From Pseudomonadota bacterium (GTDB lineage Bacteria > Myxococcota_A > UBA796 > GCA-2862545), in the NCBI GenBank assembly GCA_947475315.1, contig CANJMY010000018.1, positions 1-50,824 of the forward strand: a stretch of DNA of 50,824 bases, read 5' to 3'. Under the pieces are notes generated by a model. The model searched no databases and was not told the origin of the DNA. It saw only the letters and a list, made by a program, of their open reading frames with translations. Of the stretch, positions 36,715 through 46,565 are shown one piece after another (positions within the stretch are counted from its first letter, which is position 1; every line of letters begins with the position of its first letter). The position numbers and the translations under genes are program-made.

Positions 36715-36737
36715 TCCCGTGGGTCCCTGGAGGGTCG

Positions 36738-39578
36738 GTGAGTCGTCTCGTCCTGTTCTCGTTGTTCTTCGTGGGCTGCGCGCGCGCCGCGGCGCCTTCG
36801 CCCACCGTCGACACCACGACGTTGCCGGCGGTCTCCACCGATCCCGCCGCCCCGCTCCCCCTGGATCCTGGGGTCCGAATCGGCACGCTGCCGAACGGGC
36901 TCACGTACTACATCGAGCGCAACAGCCGCCCCGCGAACCGGGCTGAGCTGCGGCTCGCCGTGAAGGCCGGGTCGATCGTCGAGGAAGAGGACCAGCGCGG
37001 GCTCGCGCACTTCCTCGAGCACATGGCGTTCAACGGCACCGAGCACTTCCCCGGGCAGCAGCTGGTCGGCTGGCTTGAGTCGACCGGCATGCGCTTCGGC
37101 GCGGACCTGAACGCCTACACCAGCTTCGACGAGACGGTGTACCAGCTTCAGCTCCCGACCGATGACCCCGAGATGCTGGCCACCGGCGTGCTCGTGATGC
37201 GCGACTGGGCCGGCGGCCTGTCGTTCGACGACATCGAGTGCGAGAAGGAGCGCGGCGTCGTGCTCGAGGAGTGGCGCCTGGGTCAGGGCATCCGCGAGCG
37301 CGTGCAGGCGATCATCACGCCGCAGGTGTTCTACGGCTCGCGCTACGCCGAGCGCATGCCGATCGGCAGCGACACGACGATCAAGGGCTTCACCTGCGAC
37401 GCGGCCAAGAAGTTCTACCAGACCTGGTACCGCCCCGATCTGATGGCCGTCGTGGTCGACGGCGACATCGACCCCGATCAGGTGGAGGCGTGGATCCGCA
37501 AGGCGTTTACGCCGCTGAAGAACCCGGAGAACGCGGTCCCGCGCGTGTGGGATCGCATCCCCGACCACGATGAGACGCTGGTCGCGCGCATCGTCGACCC
37601 GGAGCTGACGCAGTCGGGCTTGGCGATCCTCCACAAGGTCGACGACGTCGAGGGCCAGGACCACGAGTCGTACCGCAAGTTCCTCCGCGACCAGATGATC
37701 TTCCTGATGATCAACGAGCGGCTCGCCGTCGCGGCGCAGGATCCGAACGCGCCGTACCTGGGCGCGGGTGTGTCGATCTCGCCGGTCGGCCACCAGCGCT
37801 CCACGCAGGACCTGCAGGTCGCGCCGAAGCAGGGTCGCGAGATTGAGGCGCTGGAGGTTGCATACCTCCAGGTGGAGCGCGCGCGCCGCTTTGGCTTCAC
37901 GCAGGCCGAGCTTCAGCGCGCCACGGACGAGATGAAGCGCAACATGCTCGCGTACTACGTCGAGCGGAACAAGACCGACTCCAGCGACGGCGTCGACGAG
38001 ATCCTGCGGGTGTACCTCACCAACGAGCCCATGCCCGGCACGGCGTACGAGTACGCGCTGTCGCAGGTGATGCTGCCGTCGTTCACGCTCACCGAGATGA
38101 GCGACACGGTGCGCACCTTCTTCGCGCCGCGCAGCCGCGTGATCGAGGCGCTCTTCCCGCAGAAGGCCGGCGTCACGCCGCCGTCTGAGGCCGACCTCAA
38201 GGCGATCCTCGATCGCGTCGCCGCGGCGCAGCTCACGCCGCCGGACGCCGAGGGCTTAGTCGCGCCGCTGATGTCCACGCTGCCTGCGCCCGGCAAGGCG
38301 ACGCGCATCGCCACCGACAAGGCGCTCGGCACCTCCACCTGGCGCCTGTCGAACGGCGTCACCGTGGTGCTCAAGCCCACCGACTTCAAGGCCGACGAGA
38401 TCCAGTTCGACGCGTTCAGCCCTGGCGGCACGTCGCTGGTCCCGCGCGAGGACTACATCCCCGCGATCACGGCGACGTCGCTGATGCTCCGCTCCGGCGT
38501 GGGCGACGCGGACGCCGTCGCGCTGTCGAAGATCCTCGCGGGTCGCGACGCGGCCGTGGTGCCCACGCTCGGTCGCTTCGACGAGGGCTTCTACGGTGGC
38601 GCGAAGCGCGCGGACCTGGAGACCCTCTTCCAGCTGCTCTACCTGGCGGTCACCGCGCCGCGCTTTGACGAGAAGGCGTTCGAGCTCGAGAAGATCGCGC
38701 GCACCGAGGCGCTCCGCAACCGCACGGCCAACCCGGACTCCGTGTTCGAGGACGCGTGGGCCAAGCTGGAGTGGAACGACGATCCGCGTCAGACCAACTG
38801 GACCCTCGGGGATCTGGACGCGATGAACCTTCAGCGCTCGGCGCAGATCTACAAGGATCGCTTCGGCGACGTCGGCGACTTCACGTTTGTGTTCGGCGGC
38901 AGCTTCACCGAGGCCGAGATCGTGCCGCTGCTCGAGCGCTACCTCGCGTCGCTCCCGACCAGCGGCCGCCAGGAGATGTGGCAGGACGACGGCATCCGTC
39001 GCGCCGACGGCGTGCACACGGTGGAGATGCCGCGCGGCCTGACGCCTCGCGGGCTGGTGCGCCTGGAGTTCCACGGACCGTTCACGCCCACCTGGGCCAC
39101 GCGCAACGAGCTCGACGCCATGGCGTCGATCCTGGAGACGCGCCTGCACGAAGAGCTGCGCGAGGAGCGCGGCGGCACCTACGGCGTGGGCGTCGACCAC
39201 TCCGTCGAGGAGATCCCCACGGGCGAGTACACCGTGACGATCGAGTTCGAGTGCGACCCTGGCCGCACGGACGAGCTGCTCCAGGCGACGTGGACCGTGA
39301 TCGACGAGGTGCGCGGCCGCGTCTACCCGCAGTTCGCGATCGACACGATCCGCGAGAAGAACCTGCGCTCGCGCGAGACCGACTCGCGCACGAACGGCTT
39401 CTGGGTGGGCGCCATCGCCACGGCGCTGCAGCGCCACGAAGACCCGCACGACATCCTGCTCTACGACAAGCGCAACCGCACCCTGACGCCCGCGCAGGCC
39501 GCGGAGATGGCCAAGGTCGTGCTCAACAAGCAGGTCTACATCCAGGGCATCCTGCGCCCGGACGCGCCGACGCCCTGA
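36738..39578 (+). CDS. M16-family zinc metalloprotease lipoprotein (PqqL-like)
   Basis: The 946-residue protein begins MSRLVLFSLFFVGC, a lipoprotein signal with lipobox FVGC. It then has two M16 repeats. The first has the inverted zinc motif HFLEH (91-95) in GLAHFLEHMAFNGTEHF, followed by the distal Glu in ECEKERGVVLEEW. The second half (from about 500) lacks the zinc motif and ends with RLHEELREERGGTYGVGV, typical of the partner domain. Such two-domain periplasmic proteases (PqqL type) degrade peptides. GTG 36738 with GGAGGG before it is used, 23 bp after the photolyase. Confidence 0.92.
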   Translation: MSRLVLFSLFFVGCARAAAPSPTVDTTTLPAVSTDPAAPLPLDPGVRIGTLPNGLTYYIERNSRPANRAELRLAVKAGSIVEEEDQRGLAHFLEHMAFNGTEHFPGQQLVGWLESTGMRFGADLNAYTSFDETVYQLQLPTDDPEMLATGVLVMRDWAGGLSFDDIECEKERGVVLEEWRLGQGIRERVQAIITPQVFYGSRYAERMPIGSDTTIKGFTCDAAKKFYQTWYRPDLMAVVVDGDIDPDQVEAWIRKAFTPLKNPENAVPRVWDRIPDHDETLVARIVDPELTQSGLAILHKVDDVEGQDHESYRKFLRDQMIFLMINERLAVAAQDPNAPYLGAGVSISPVGHQRSTQDLQVAPKQGREIEALEVAYLQVERARRFGFTQAELQRATDEMKRNMLAYYVERNKTDSSDGVDEILRVYLTNEPMPGTAYEYALSQVMLPSFTLTEMSDTVRTFFAPRSRVIEALFPQKAGVTPPSEADLKAILDRVAAAQLTPPDAEGLVAPLMSTLPAPGKATRIATDKALGTSTWRLSNGVTVVLKPTDFKADEIQFDAFSPGGTSLVPREDYIPAITATSLMLRSGVGDADAVALSKILAGRDAAVVPTLGRFDEGFYGGAKRADLETLFQLLYLAVTAPRFDEKAFELEKIARTEALRNRTANPDSVFEDAWAKLEWNDDPRQTNWTLGDLDAMNLQRSAQIYKDRFGDVGDFTFVFGGSFTEAEIVPLLERYLASLPTSGRQEMWQDDGIRRADGVHTVEMPRGLTPRGLVRLEFHGPFTPTWATRNELDAMASILETRLHEELREERGGTYGVGVDHSVEEIPTGEYTVTIEFECDPGRTDELLQATWTVIDEVRGRVYPQFAIDTIREKNLRSRETDSRTNGFWVGAIATALQRHEDPHDILLYDKRNRTLTPAQAAEMAKVVLNKQVYIQGILRPDAPTP

Positions 39579-39611
39579 TCGCGCGCGGGCGCGCGGTCTC
39601 CGACCGGTGCT

Positions 39612-40352
39612 CTAGCCGGCGTCGGCGACGCTGACGGGGGCCTGGCTCTCGCGCAGCGCGCGCCACTCGGCGGCGACGACGTCTCCGCAGCGGACGAACG
39701 CGGCGTTGAGCAGCGCGGTCCCGTCGTCCTCGGAGAGGGGATCGGGGTCCAGCGGCTCGATCGTGAGCAGCACCGGCTCCATCGCCACGCGCCGGTACGC
39801 TTCAAGCGCGGTGTGACCGGCGACGATGAACGACACGCCTTGCTCGGGCGCCTCCACCAGCACCACGGGCGGACGCGCGCCGCGGTTGATGCGGGCGCTG
39901 AGCGCGCGGATCTGTGCGCGGTCGAGCAGGTCGCGCGGCACCGTGCCCAGGAGCAGCGGGTCGTCCGTGCGGACGCGGTGCAGGCCGGTCCAGGTGAGCA
40001 GCTCGCCGCTGGAGCGCGACGCGTCATCCGCCGCGGGCGGGTCCGGGTCGAGGTCCGACGAGGCCTGGAGCCCAAGGCGGTAGCGACCATCCGGCATCAT
40101 CGCGAGCACGTCGCGCAGCAGGGCCGTGAGCGGCTCGTCGGTCTGCGTGTCCGGCAGTTCGAGCTCGTCCTCCATCGCGCCCAGGTCGTGCGCGCGGACG
40201 AACCAGCGGTCGTTTGCGTCGCCCTGCCGCATCCAGACCATGGCGACCGGCAGCTCGTCCATGACCATCGCCGCATCTGCGCCGTGCACGTGCAGGCGCA
40301 GGCGGCCGAGGCCGCCGCGGACGAGGACTGTGGCGGACTCGGAGCGGTCCAA
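39612..40352 (-). CDS. Protein with a ParB/sulfiredoxin-like motif
   Basis: The 246-residue protein has no signal peptide or membrane helix. Its most telling stretch is PPVVLVEAPEQGVSFIVAGHTALEAYRRVAM, given here in two parts: PPVVLVEAPEQG and FIVAGHTALEAYRRV. The latter mirrors the ParB/Srx motif (xDGHHRxxAxxR), with GHTALEAYRR replacing GHHRLEAYRR. The first 130 residues form an unrecognised domain with LRLHVHGADAAMVMDEL and MVWMRQGDANDRWFVRA. It starts at TTG 40352 with no obvious ribosome site, so the true start may differ. No parA or plasmid genes are near, so segregation is unlikely. Function unknown. Confidence 0.65.
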   Translation of the reverse strand: MDRSESATVLVRGGLGRLRLHVHGADAAMVMDELPVAMVWMRQGDANDRWFVRAHDLGAMEDELELPDTQTDEPLTALLRDVLAMMPDGRYRLGLQASSDLDPDPPAADDASRSSGELLTWTGLHRVRTDDPLLLGTVPRDLLDRAQIRALSARINRGARPPVVLVEAPEQGVSFIVAGHTALEAYRRVAMEPVLLTIEPLDPDPLSEDDGTALLNAAFVRCGDVVAAEWRALRESQAPVSVADAG

Positions 40353-40521
40353 GGGACACCGGAGCGGGAGGGAGGGGGCCCGACAGGTGCAGAACCTAGC
40401 GACATCGCCCGGCCATTCCTAGCCGACGACGCGCGGTACCCGTGCCCGTTCCATTTCGTACGGGTCTTCAGGCCGTCGCAAGGCGTGCTTCCGCGTGAGT
40501 ACGGTTCGTGACGTTTCTGCT

Positions 40522-42660
40522 TCAGTCGGCCTTGGGGACTCGGTCCAAGGCGGCCAGGACGGCGCTTCTAAGCGCATCCAGGGCGTCCCCCTCCAGCAGC
40601 CGGCCCTCAGGGTCGGCCGCGCCTTGGATCAGCGAGGCGCGCGCGGCGTCGATCAGCGCCGTCGCGGCCAGGTCGGTGGGCCGCTTGCGCGCGTCGAGGG
40701 TGCCCAGCAGCCGGGCCTGGGCGCGACCGTCCGCCATGTCCTCCAGCAGCACCGTGCTGTGCACGTGACCGTCCGGACCCAGCGCGGTCAGGAAGAAGCG
40801 GGGTTTGCGGGACACGGCGTTGAACGGGTCGAGCGCGAACGCGCCAGCGTGCCACTGCAAGAACGCGTCCGCGCCGGACGCCCAGGCGAGCAGCGGGCCG
40901 GAGGCCCCGGCGTTCAGGTTGTAGGCCCAGGTGGCGGCGCCACGCGTCCGGGCGCGCGCGATCCCGTCGACCAGGATGCGGCCGTCGCCGGAGAGCAGCG
41001 CGGCGTCGAGCGAGTCGGCGATCGGCCAGTCGGCGGGCGTGGGCGCGGTGCCGAGCAGCTTGATCCCGGGCGGACCGAGCCGTCGGATGGCGGTGGCCAG
41101 TTGGCGGCCCCGCGCGACGCTGTCGACGCGCTTCCAGCCAGCCTCCTCCTCCCAGATGTGGAACCACAGCGGCAGGGGGGCGTCGCGCGCGACCTCAAGG
41201 AGCTGCCGGGTCGACTCGACCATGTGGTCGAGGATGATGGGCCCGTCGGGGTTGCCATAGGCGGCGGGGCGCAGCGGGACCTTGGGGTCGGACCAGACCA
41301 GCAGCTTGCCACCCAGGCGCGCCCAGCTCGCGAGCGCGTGGTCGATGATGCGCGTGTCGACCTTGTCCCCGTCGGTCGCGGCGTTGGGCCAGTAGGCGTA
41401 GCGCAGCGTGGCGGCGTCAAAGCCGTCGGCCGCCATCAAGCCGAACATCTCGTCGACCAGGCCGAGCACGGTGTCGCTCGCGTAGCCGGCCCGGAGCGTC
41501 GCCTCGGGCGGCACCTGCGTGAACAGCCCGGTGGGGATTCCGGCCTGGGCGACGGTGCCGTGGACCCGCACGTCCAGGCGCACGGTCGCGATCTGCCCGG
41601 CGCGGGTCAGCGTCAGCGTGATGTCGTGCACGCCGGTCTTGCTGTCTGGCCGCGAGCGAACGGTCACCAGCAGCGCGGGTGGGAGGGCCTGACCACCCTC
41701 CCAGCGCGCGCCCGGCCAGAGCACAGTGGGTCGCGGCTGGAGGGCGCGGTCCTGGTGCTGCGCGGCGTCGAGCCAGGACGCCTCCGACACGGACACGTCC
41801 AGGTCCGCAGGCGCGTCCACGTGGACGTCTCCCGGGCCGTCGCCGCCAAACACGTAGATCAGCTTGGACGTCCGGTCATCGCGCGCGAGGTCGATCGAGA
41901 CGGTGTCCTCGGCGGTGGCGAGCCTCGGATCGGGCAGGTCGTCGAGCGTCCCGACCTGCGCGCCGAGCGGCCCGGGCGTGGCCACCACCCACGACGCGCC
42001 GTCGTCGTCCGACGGCATGATGTGCTCGTGCCACCAGGCCTCGCGGGCGGCGTCCACCAGCGCCAGGTCGACCTCGGCCTCCGCGTCGCGCGCGGCGGGC
42101 CACGCGACCATCGCCAGCAGCGGTCGACCGAATGGCGCAACTTGCAGCCCCGCGGCGCTCACCTCGACGCGCACGTGCCGCCACGGGAACGCGGGCGTCA
42201 CCTGACGGTCCCAGGCCGATTCACCCGGACGGAAGACCGGTCGCGGGTTGGCCGAGAAGGACGGCGACTGCAGGAACGCGGTCCAGTCGGCGGGGGTGTC
42301 GACCCGGAGCGCCTGCTGGCCATCGACGGTCAGGCCGTAGGGGTCACCGCCGGCCCACATGCGCGGCTCTTCGCCGGGGCGGCCCATCTGAACCCACACG
42401 TCCCAGGTGCCGGGCTCGAGCTTGAGGCGCAGCACGCCGCCCTCGGATCCGTCCCCGATCAACGCGTCCGGGTCACCCTCCCAGAAGGGCTCGGTGGGCG
42501 GCTTCTCCCAGGTCACGCGAGGGTCTTCGCACCCGTAGGGCGAGAGCAGCTGGAACCCGTCCAGCAGGGGCGTCGTCAGGGTCCCTACGTCCAGGTGCAG
42601 CGGCTCGGCGGCGATGGCGTTGGCGAGCAGGAGCGCGATCATGTCGACCATGTATTCCAT
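40522..42660 (-). CDS. Secreted protein, DUF4091/glycoside-hydrolase-like
   Basis: The 712-residue protein has a signal peptide (MEYMVDMIALLLANAIAAEP; ATG 42651 or 42642 could also be the start). A beta-sandwich region with LEPGTWDVWVQMGRPGEE follows. The C-terminal half looks like a TIM-barrel: FGLMAADGFDAATLRYAYWP, PLPLWFHIWEEEAGW, TWAYNLNAGASGPLLAWASG and ADAFLQWHAGAFALDPFN. The last two resemble the DUF4091 domain of GH123-type glycosidases. The usual Asp/Glu catalytic pair is not certain (WEEEAG is a candidate). Role unknown; export and the barrel suggest glycan processing. It is divergent from the gene at 42730, with a 69-bp gap. Confidence 0.7.
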   Translation of the reverse strand: MEYMVDMIALLLANAIAAEPLHLDVGTLTTPLLDGFQLLSPYGCEDPRVTWEKPPTEPFWEGDPDALIGDGSEGGVLRLKLEPGTWDVWVQMGRPGEEPRMWAGGDPYGLTVDGQQALRVDTPADWTAFLQSPSFSANPRPVFRPGESAWDRQVTPAFPWRHVRVEVSAAGLQVAPFGRPLLAMVAWPAARDAEAEVDLALVDAAREAWWHEHIMPSDDDGASWVVATPGPLGAQVGTLDDLPDPRLATAEDTVSIDLARDDRTSKLIYVFGGDGPGDVHVDAPADLDVSVSEASWLDAAQHQDRALQPRPTVLWPGARWEGGQALPPALLVTVRSRPDSKTGVHDITLTLTRAGQIATVRLDVRVHGTVAQAGIPTGLFTQVPPEATLRAGYASDTVLGLVDEMFGLMAADGFDAATLRYAYWPNAATDGDKVDTRIIDHALASWARLGGKLLVWSDPKVPLRPAAYGNPDGPIILDHMVESTRQLLEVARDAPLPLWFHIWEEEAGWKRVDSVARGRQLATAIRRLGPPGIKLLGTAPTPADWPIADSLDAALLSGDGRILVDGIARARTRGAATWAYNLNAGASGPLLAWASGADAFLQWHAGAFALDPFNAVSRKPRFFLTALGPDGHVHSTVLLEDMADGRAQARLLGTLDARKRPTDLAATALIDAARASLIQGAADPEGRLLEGDALDALRSAVLAALDRVPKAD

Positions 42661-42729
42661 TCCCACGGGGGCGGTCGTCGGAGTCGGCGGTCGCGGCCGT
42701 GCGTTAGGGGGTTCGCAAGGGCGGGTTGG

Positions 42730-44229
42730 ATGTCCAAGCGCAAGACCAGACGGGTCGAAGAGCGTGGCGATCGGCTGTTGATCCCGGGCTGGGTCTTGGC
42801 GCTGGGCGCCGGGCTCGCGTTGGGCGGCGGCGCCTACTGGGCCCGCCAGGTGCTCCCCGACGAGCTCGGCGGCGCCGCTAAGGAGGCCCCGCGGCTGGCC
42901 ATGGGCGCGCCCCGCTGGACCGGGACGCCGGCGCCGATCGCGACGCCGGAGCCGGAGCTGCGCGGCGGCTGCACCTGGCTGTTCCGAGTGCCGGAGCTCG
43001 GCGCGCTCTCCGACAAGGGGATGATGGACAACTCGGGCTTCCTCAACGCCAGCCCGCTCGAGCTGCTGCGCGGCGCCAACGCCATGGCCGCGCACCAGCG
43101 GGGCGACGCTTGTGACAACGGCACGGCCCACACCACGCTCGGCATGTCCGTCCGCGTGGTGGGCGACGTGCACGCGTCGAGCTGGACGCTGCGCTGGTCG
43201 AGCGCGACTGAGGTCCTGGCGAACCGCGGCAAGCAGGGGCCGCAGCCGCTCTGGTACGTCATGCCCGGCATGAAGGTCGAGCTGCCGATCGAGGGCGCCT
43301 GGGACCCGGCGTGGGGCAAGCCGGTCGTCAACCTGTCGGCGGTGGCCACGCGCGCCGCCCACCCAGCCACGCTCACCTGGGGCGCGGCGTCGGCCGACAT
43401 CGCCGGCGCGGACGGTCCGGTGCAGGTGCGGCTGGCCGGAGATCCCGCCGGACGCACGCTGACGATCCAGGTCCCTGTCGACGGCCCCGCGCTCGCGATC
43501 CACGCCCTGGCCTTTGGTGAAGGCGAGCAGGCGAGCGTCGCCCTGGGGACGCTCGCGGGGGCCACCGCGCCCGTCGCGACGGAGTCTGAGGCCACGCGCG
43601 GCGGACCCACGGTCACGCGCGAGGGCGTGCCGGTGCGCACGCCAGTGAAGCTCGGTCCGCAGGGCAAGGACTGCCGCCACCTGGTGAAGCTGTCCGAGTG
43701 GGCGGGGATCTCCGACCTGCGCCTGTTTGAGACCTACGACTTGATCTCGGCGTCGCCGTTGGCGGTGTGGGAGGGCGACGCGCTCCTCACGCCGCACGAC
43801 CGCGGGAGTGGCTGCACTGGCGCGTTCGCGCACGGGGGGGACAGCCTCGTGGTTCGCCCGGCGCTCGATCCAGAGACCCACGGCTACGTCGTCGGCTTCA
43901 AACCAGAGGCCGAGGTGGTCGTCGACGGTCGCGGCGGCGTGCGCACCACGCTGTGGTGGGGCTTGCCCGGCACCACGCTGACGTGGGCCTGGGACGCGCC
44001 GCTCGGTCCGCCGCCGCACGCGCTGACGGTAGACATGGTGTCGGTGGGCGGCACACACCCGGCCGTGCTGCGCTCGGGTGACGCGACGCTGGAGGTAGCA
44101 CCCGCGGGCGGCAGTCAGCGCGCCCCCATCGCCGGGCCGACCGCGGACGGACCGTGGACGATGACGCTGGCGGTGCCGAACGACGGGCCCGTCGTGCTGG
44201 TTCGGAGCATCGAGGCACGAGCGCGGTAG
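42730..44229 (+). CDS. Membrane-anchored protein with two Cys-paired repeats
   Basis: The 499-residue protein has a cytosolic Lys/Arg-rich start (MSKRKTRRVEERG), one membrane helix (LIPGWVLALGAGLALGGGAY) and a long outer part. That part is an internal duplication. Repeat 1 starts at Cys81 (CTWLFRVPELGALSD) and repeat 2 at Cys315 (CRHLVKLSEWAGISD). Each has a second Cys exactly 47 residues later (Cys128 and Cys362), then SPL-E/A-type helices and a beta-rich second half ending VPVDGPALAIHALAF and VPNDGPVVLVRSIEA. The matching Cys pairs suggest one disulfide per repeat. No family is recognised. The frame runs far upstream, but ATG 42730 is the sensible start. Confidence 0.75.
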   Translation: MSKRKTRRVEERGDRLLIPGWVLALGAGLALGGGAYWARQVLPDELGGAAKEAPRLAMGAPRWTGTPAPIATPEPELRGGCTWLFRVPELGALSDKGMMDNSGFLNASPLELLRGANAMAAHQRGDACDNGTAHTTLGMSVRVVGDVHASSWTLRWSSATEVLANRGKQGPQPLWYVMPGMKVELPIEGAWDPAWGKPVVNLSAVATRAAHPATLTWGAASADIAGADGPVQVRLAGDPAGRTLTIQVPVDGPALAIHALAFGEGEQASVALGTLAGATAPVATESEATRGGPTVTREGVPVRTPVKLGPQGKDCRHLVKLSEWAGISDLRLFETYDLISASPLAVWEGDALLTPHDRGSGCTGAFAHGGDSLVVRPALDPETHGYVVGFKPEAEVVVDGRGGVRTTLWWGLPGTTLTWAWDAPLGPPPHALTVDMVSVGGTHPAVLRSGDATLEVAPAGGSQRAPIAGPTADGPWTMTLAVPNDGPVVLVRSIEARAR

Positions 44230-46536
44230 TCAGCGCGGCGCGACGGTCTCCCAGCCCCAGCTCTCGACCTTCGCGACGCCACCTGCGGGCAGGTACAGGC
44301 AGACACGCGCCGTCACGGAGCCGTCGGGGGCGTGTACGGTGAGCCGCGTGTCTCGCGCGTCGGCGAAGGGCTTTGGCCACCGCCACAGGTTGGCGCGACC
44401 GACGAAGTGACCGGCGGCGTCGTAGCCGCGCACGTCGAGCGTGGCGTCGTCGGAGAGCTCAGGGAGGGCGAGGCGCATGCGGATCCGCGCGGGCGCGTCG
44501 GCGGGCACCGCCGTGGTGCACAGGTGGCCCTGCGCGGGGTCGACCGGCGAGAAGCGAAGGCCGGCGGCGTCGGAGCGCAGGTCGGGCGCGTCGCTGGTGA
44601 TCGGGTCGGCGGCGATCAGCGCGGCGGCGTCGAGCGGGAGCGGCTGCGCGGTCCAGGTGGGCGGCATCGGCAGATCGCTGGGCTCGACGGTGCCGACGGC
44701 CTCCGCGCGCGTGACGGCGGAGCCGGTGTGCGGCACGGTGACGTGCGCGAGGTAGACGCGGTTCGGCGCGAGCGAGGCCGCGGGCAGGAAGTCGAGGAGC
44801 GGCACGGCCTGCTCGACAGGCGCGTCGGCGATCAAGCGGATCCGCGCGCGCGGGCTGCTGCCCACCGGTCCACGCAGGCTGAAGATCACGGTGAGCGAGA
44901 GCTCCTTGTCGCTCGTCGACTCCACCTTCACGTCGTGCACGCGCACGCGGTCTTGCACCACCACGTCGCCCTGCGAGAAGCGATCCTCCCAGGGCGGCTC
45001 GATCAGCTCGCGACGGAGGAAGTAGCGGGCCTCGGAGGGCGGATCGTCCCACTTGTCGAGCGGCGCGAATTCGTCGGCGAACGTGGGGCTGGCGCCCAGG
45101 CGCCACGCGTCGAACAGCGTGGGCGGCACCTGCACCACCTGCGGCTTGAACGTGAACGCGTACGACCACATGCGATCGACGTCGCGATCATGCAGCGCGT
45201 GCGCGATCTCACGTGTGCACAGCCCGAACATGTCGAGGATCAGGATGCGCCCGTCGTCGTTCTGCCACATGGGCCCACCCATGTCCGACATCAGCGCGAT
45301 CTTGCGCTTCACGTGCAGCGCGTCGAGGATGGTCAGCAGGCGAGGCAGACGCAGGAGGCGATCGTCGAGCGGCGCGGTAGGCGCCACCATCATGCGCGCG
45401 TAGCCGACCGGCAGCGCCGACGCGACGAGCGCGACTGACGCGAGCCCTGCGACGATCGCCGCGCCGCGTACGCGAGTCAGCACGACCCGGTACAGCGCCG
45501 CCGCGCCACACGCCGCGGCGATCGCCAGCAGCGTGAACGTGGTCGACGCGAAGCGGTACTCCATCATCCAGTCGCCGCCCGACTGCAGGATGAACGCGAC
45601 GCTGCCCAGCAGCGCCAGCCAGACCGCGCCCACGCCACGGCGCCACTGCGCGCGGTCGACGAGCGCGAGGGGCGCGAGCAGCATCAGGCCCGCCTGACGC
45701 CAACGGACCAGGCCTTCGATCAGGTAGCGCCAGCCGCCCGACAGCGGGTCGAGGAAGCGCTGCGCCGCCGTCGAGTCGCGCGCCTTGGCGTAGTAGGTGT
45801 TCGGCAGCAGGTCGTCAAACACGGCGACGTGAACGACCGTGTACGGCACCCACAGCACCGCCATGCCGGCCACGAGCTTGAACAGCCAGCGCCATGACCC
45901 GGTGCGCCACGCGCGCACCAGCGCGTCCCCGCCTGCGGCGAGCGTGTACACGAGCCCCTCGGGGCGGCTGATCGCCACGATGAAGAACAGCGGCCCTGAT
46001 CTGGGCCAGCGGTCCATCGCGCGGATGTCGCCTAAATAGAGCCAGAGCGCGCCCAGGATACACGCCACGTACTGCGGGTTCTCCAGGCCGCCGATCGTCC
46101 ACGCGACCCAGCTCCCGTTCGCGATCAGCGCGGCGGCGGGCAGCAGCATCGCGACTGACGCGCGGTCGTCGAGTCGGCGCACGATCAAGCCCGACAGCAC
46201 AAGCGACGCCAGCGCGAACGCGCCCGACAGCAGCTTGGGTGTCCACAGCAGGTCGAACCAGCCGGCGCGGATGAACCCGGCCAGCAGCCACGTCCACGCG
46301 GGGTTGCTGTAGCCCTCGTTGAGCTCAAGGTCGCCGGGGTTGGTCACGGGGCCAAAGCCCATCGCCAGGTTGCGCGAGTAGGCGAACGTGATGCCGGCGT
46401 CGTCCACCTGCCAGCGCCCGTAGGCTGCGGCGTGCCAGACGTAGAGCGCCGCCAACGGCAGCGCCGCGAGGATCAGCAGCAGGGTGGAGCGTCGGATCAG
46501 CACGCGCAGATCATTCCCGGTCCTGAGCCGAACCAC
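44230..46536 (-). CDS. Multi-spanning GT-C-type glycosyltransferase-like protein
   Basis: The 768-residue protein has about ten membrane helices in its first 400 residues and a soluble C-terminal domain. The first loop has DDAGITFAYSRNLAMGFGPV followed by NEGYSNPAWTWLLAG. This Asp-Asp loop and the (E)GYSN/TNP turn are typical of GT-C enzymes of the arabinofuranosyltransferase/AftB-like kind that use polyprenyl-phosphate sugars. The C-terminal 370 residues are beta-rich and may bind glycans. GTG 46536 is used; GTG 46503 is also possible. It lies 29 bp after the lipoprotein gene at 46566, likely in one operon, and its stop abuts the convergent neighbour. Confidence 0.75.
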   Translation of the reverse strand: MVRLRTGNDLRVLIRRSTLLLILAALPLAALYVWHAAAYGRWQVDDAGITFAYSRNLAMGFGPVTNPGDLELNEGYSNPAWTWLLAGFIRAGWFDLLWTPKLLSGAFALASLVLSGLIVRRLDDRASVAMLLPAAALIANGSWVAWTIGGLENPQYVACILGALWLYLGDIRAMDRWPRSGPLFFIVAISRPEGLVYTLAAGGDALVRAWRTGSWRWLFKLVAGMAVLWVPYTVVHVAVFDDLLPNTYYAKARDSTAAQRFLDPLSGGWRYLIEGLVRWRQAGLMLLAPLALVDRAQWRRGVGAVWLALLGSVAFILQSGGDWMMEYRFASTTFTLLAIAAACGAAALYRVVLTRVRGAAIVAGLASVALVASALPVGYARMMVAPTAPLDDRLLRLPRLLTILDALHVKRKIALMSDMGGPMWQNDDGRILILDMFGLCTREIAHALHDRDVDRMWSYAFTFKPQVVQVPPTLFDAWRLGASPTFADEFAPLDKWDDPPSEARYFLRRELIEPPWEDRFSQGDVVVQDRVRVHDVKVESTSDKELSLTVIFSLRGPVGSSPRARIRLIADAPVEQAVPLLDFLPAASLAPNRVYLAHVTVPHTGSAVTRAEAVGTVEPSDLPMPPTWTAQPLPLDAAALIAADPITSDAPDLRSDAAGLRFSPVDPAQGHLCTTAVPADAPARIRMRLALPELSDDATLDVRGYDAAGHFVGRANLWRWPKPFADARDTRLTVHAPDGSVTARVCLYLPAGGVAKVESWGWETVAPR

Positions 46537-46565
46537 AAGTGGCGAATTTGAGTCGACTGACGTGC

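Noticed and set aside
40353..40521. Possible extra gene or terminator in the gap between two minus-strand genes
   Set aside because: No open frame with a ribosome site and no strong hairpin; it probably only carries the promoter of the gene starting at 40352.
40495..42729. Upstream extension of the plus-strand frame ending at 44229
   Set aside because: It lies antisense to the secreted DUF4091-like gene. A membrane-anchor start at ATG 42730 explains the real gene.
42661..44058. Upstream extension of the minus-strand frame ending at 40522
   Set aside because: It is antisense to the two-repeat protein, whereas a signal peptide begins at 42660.
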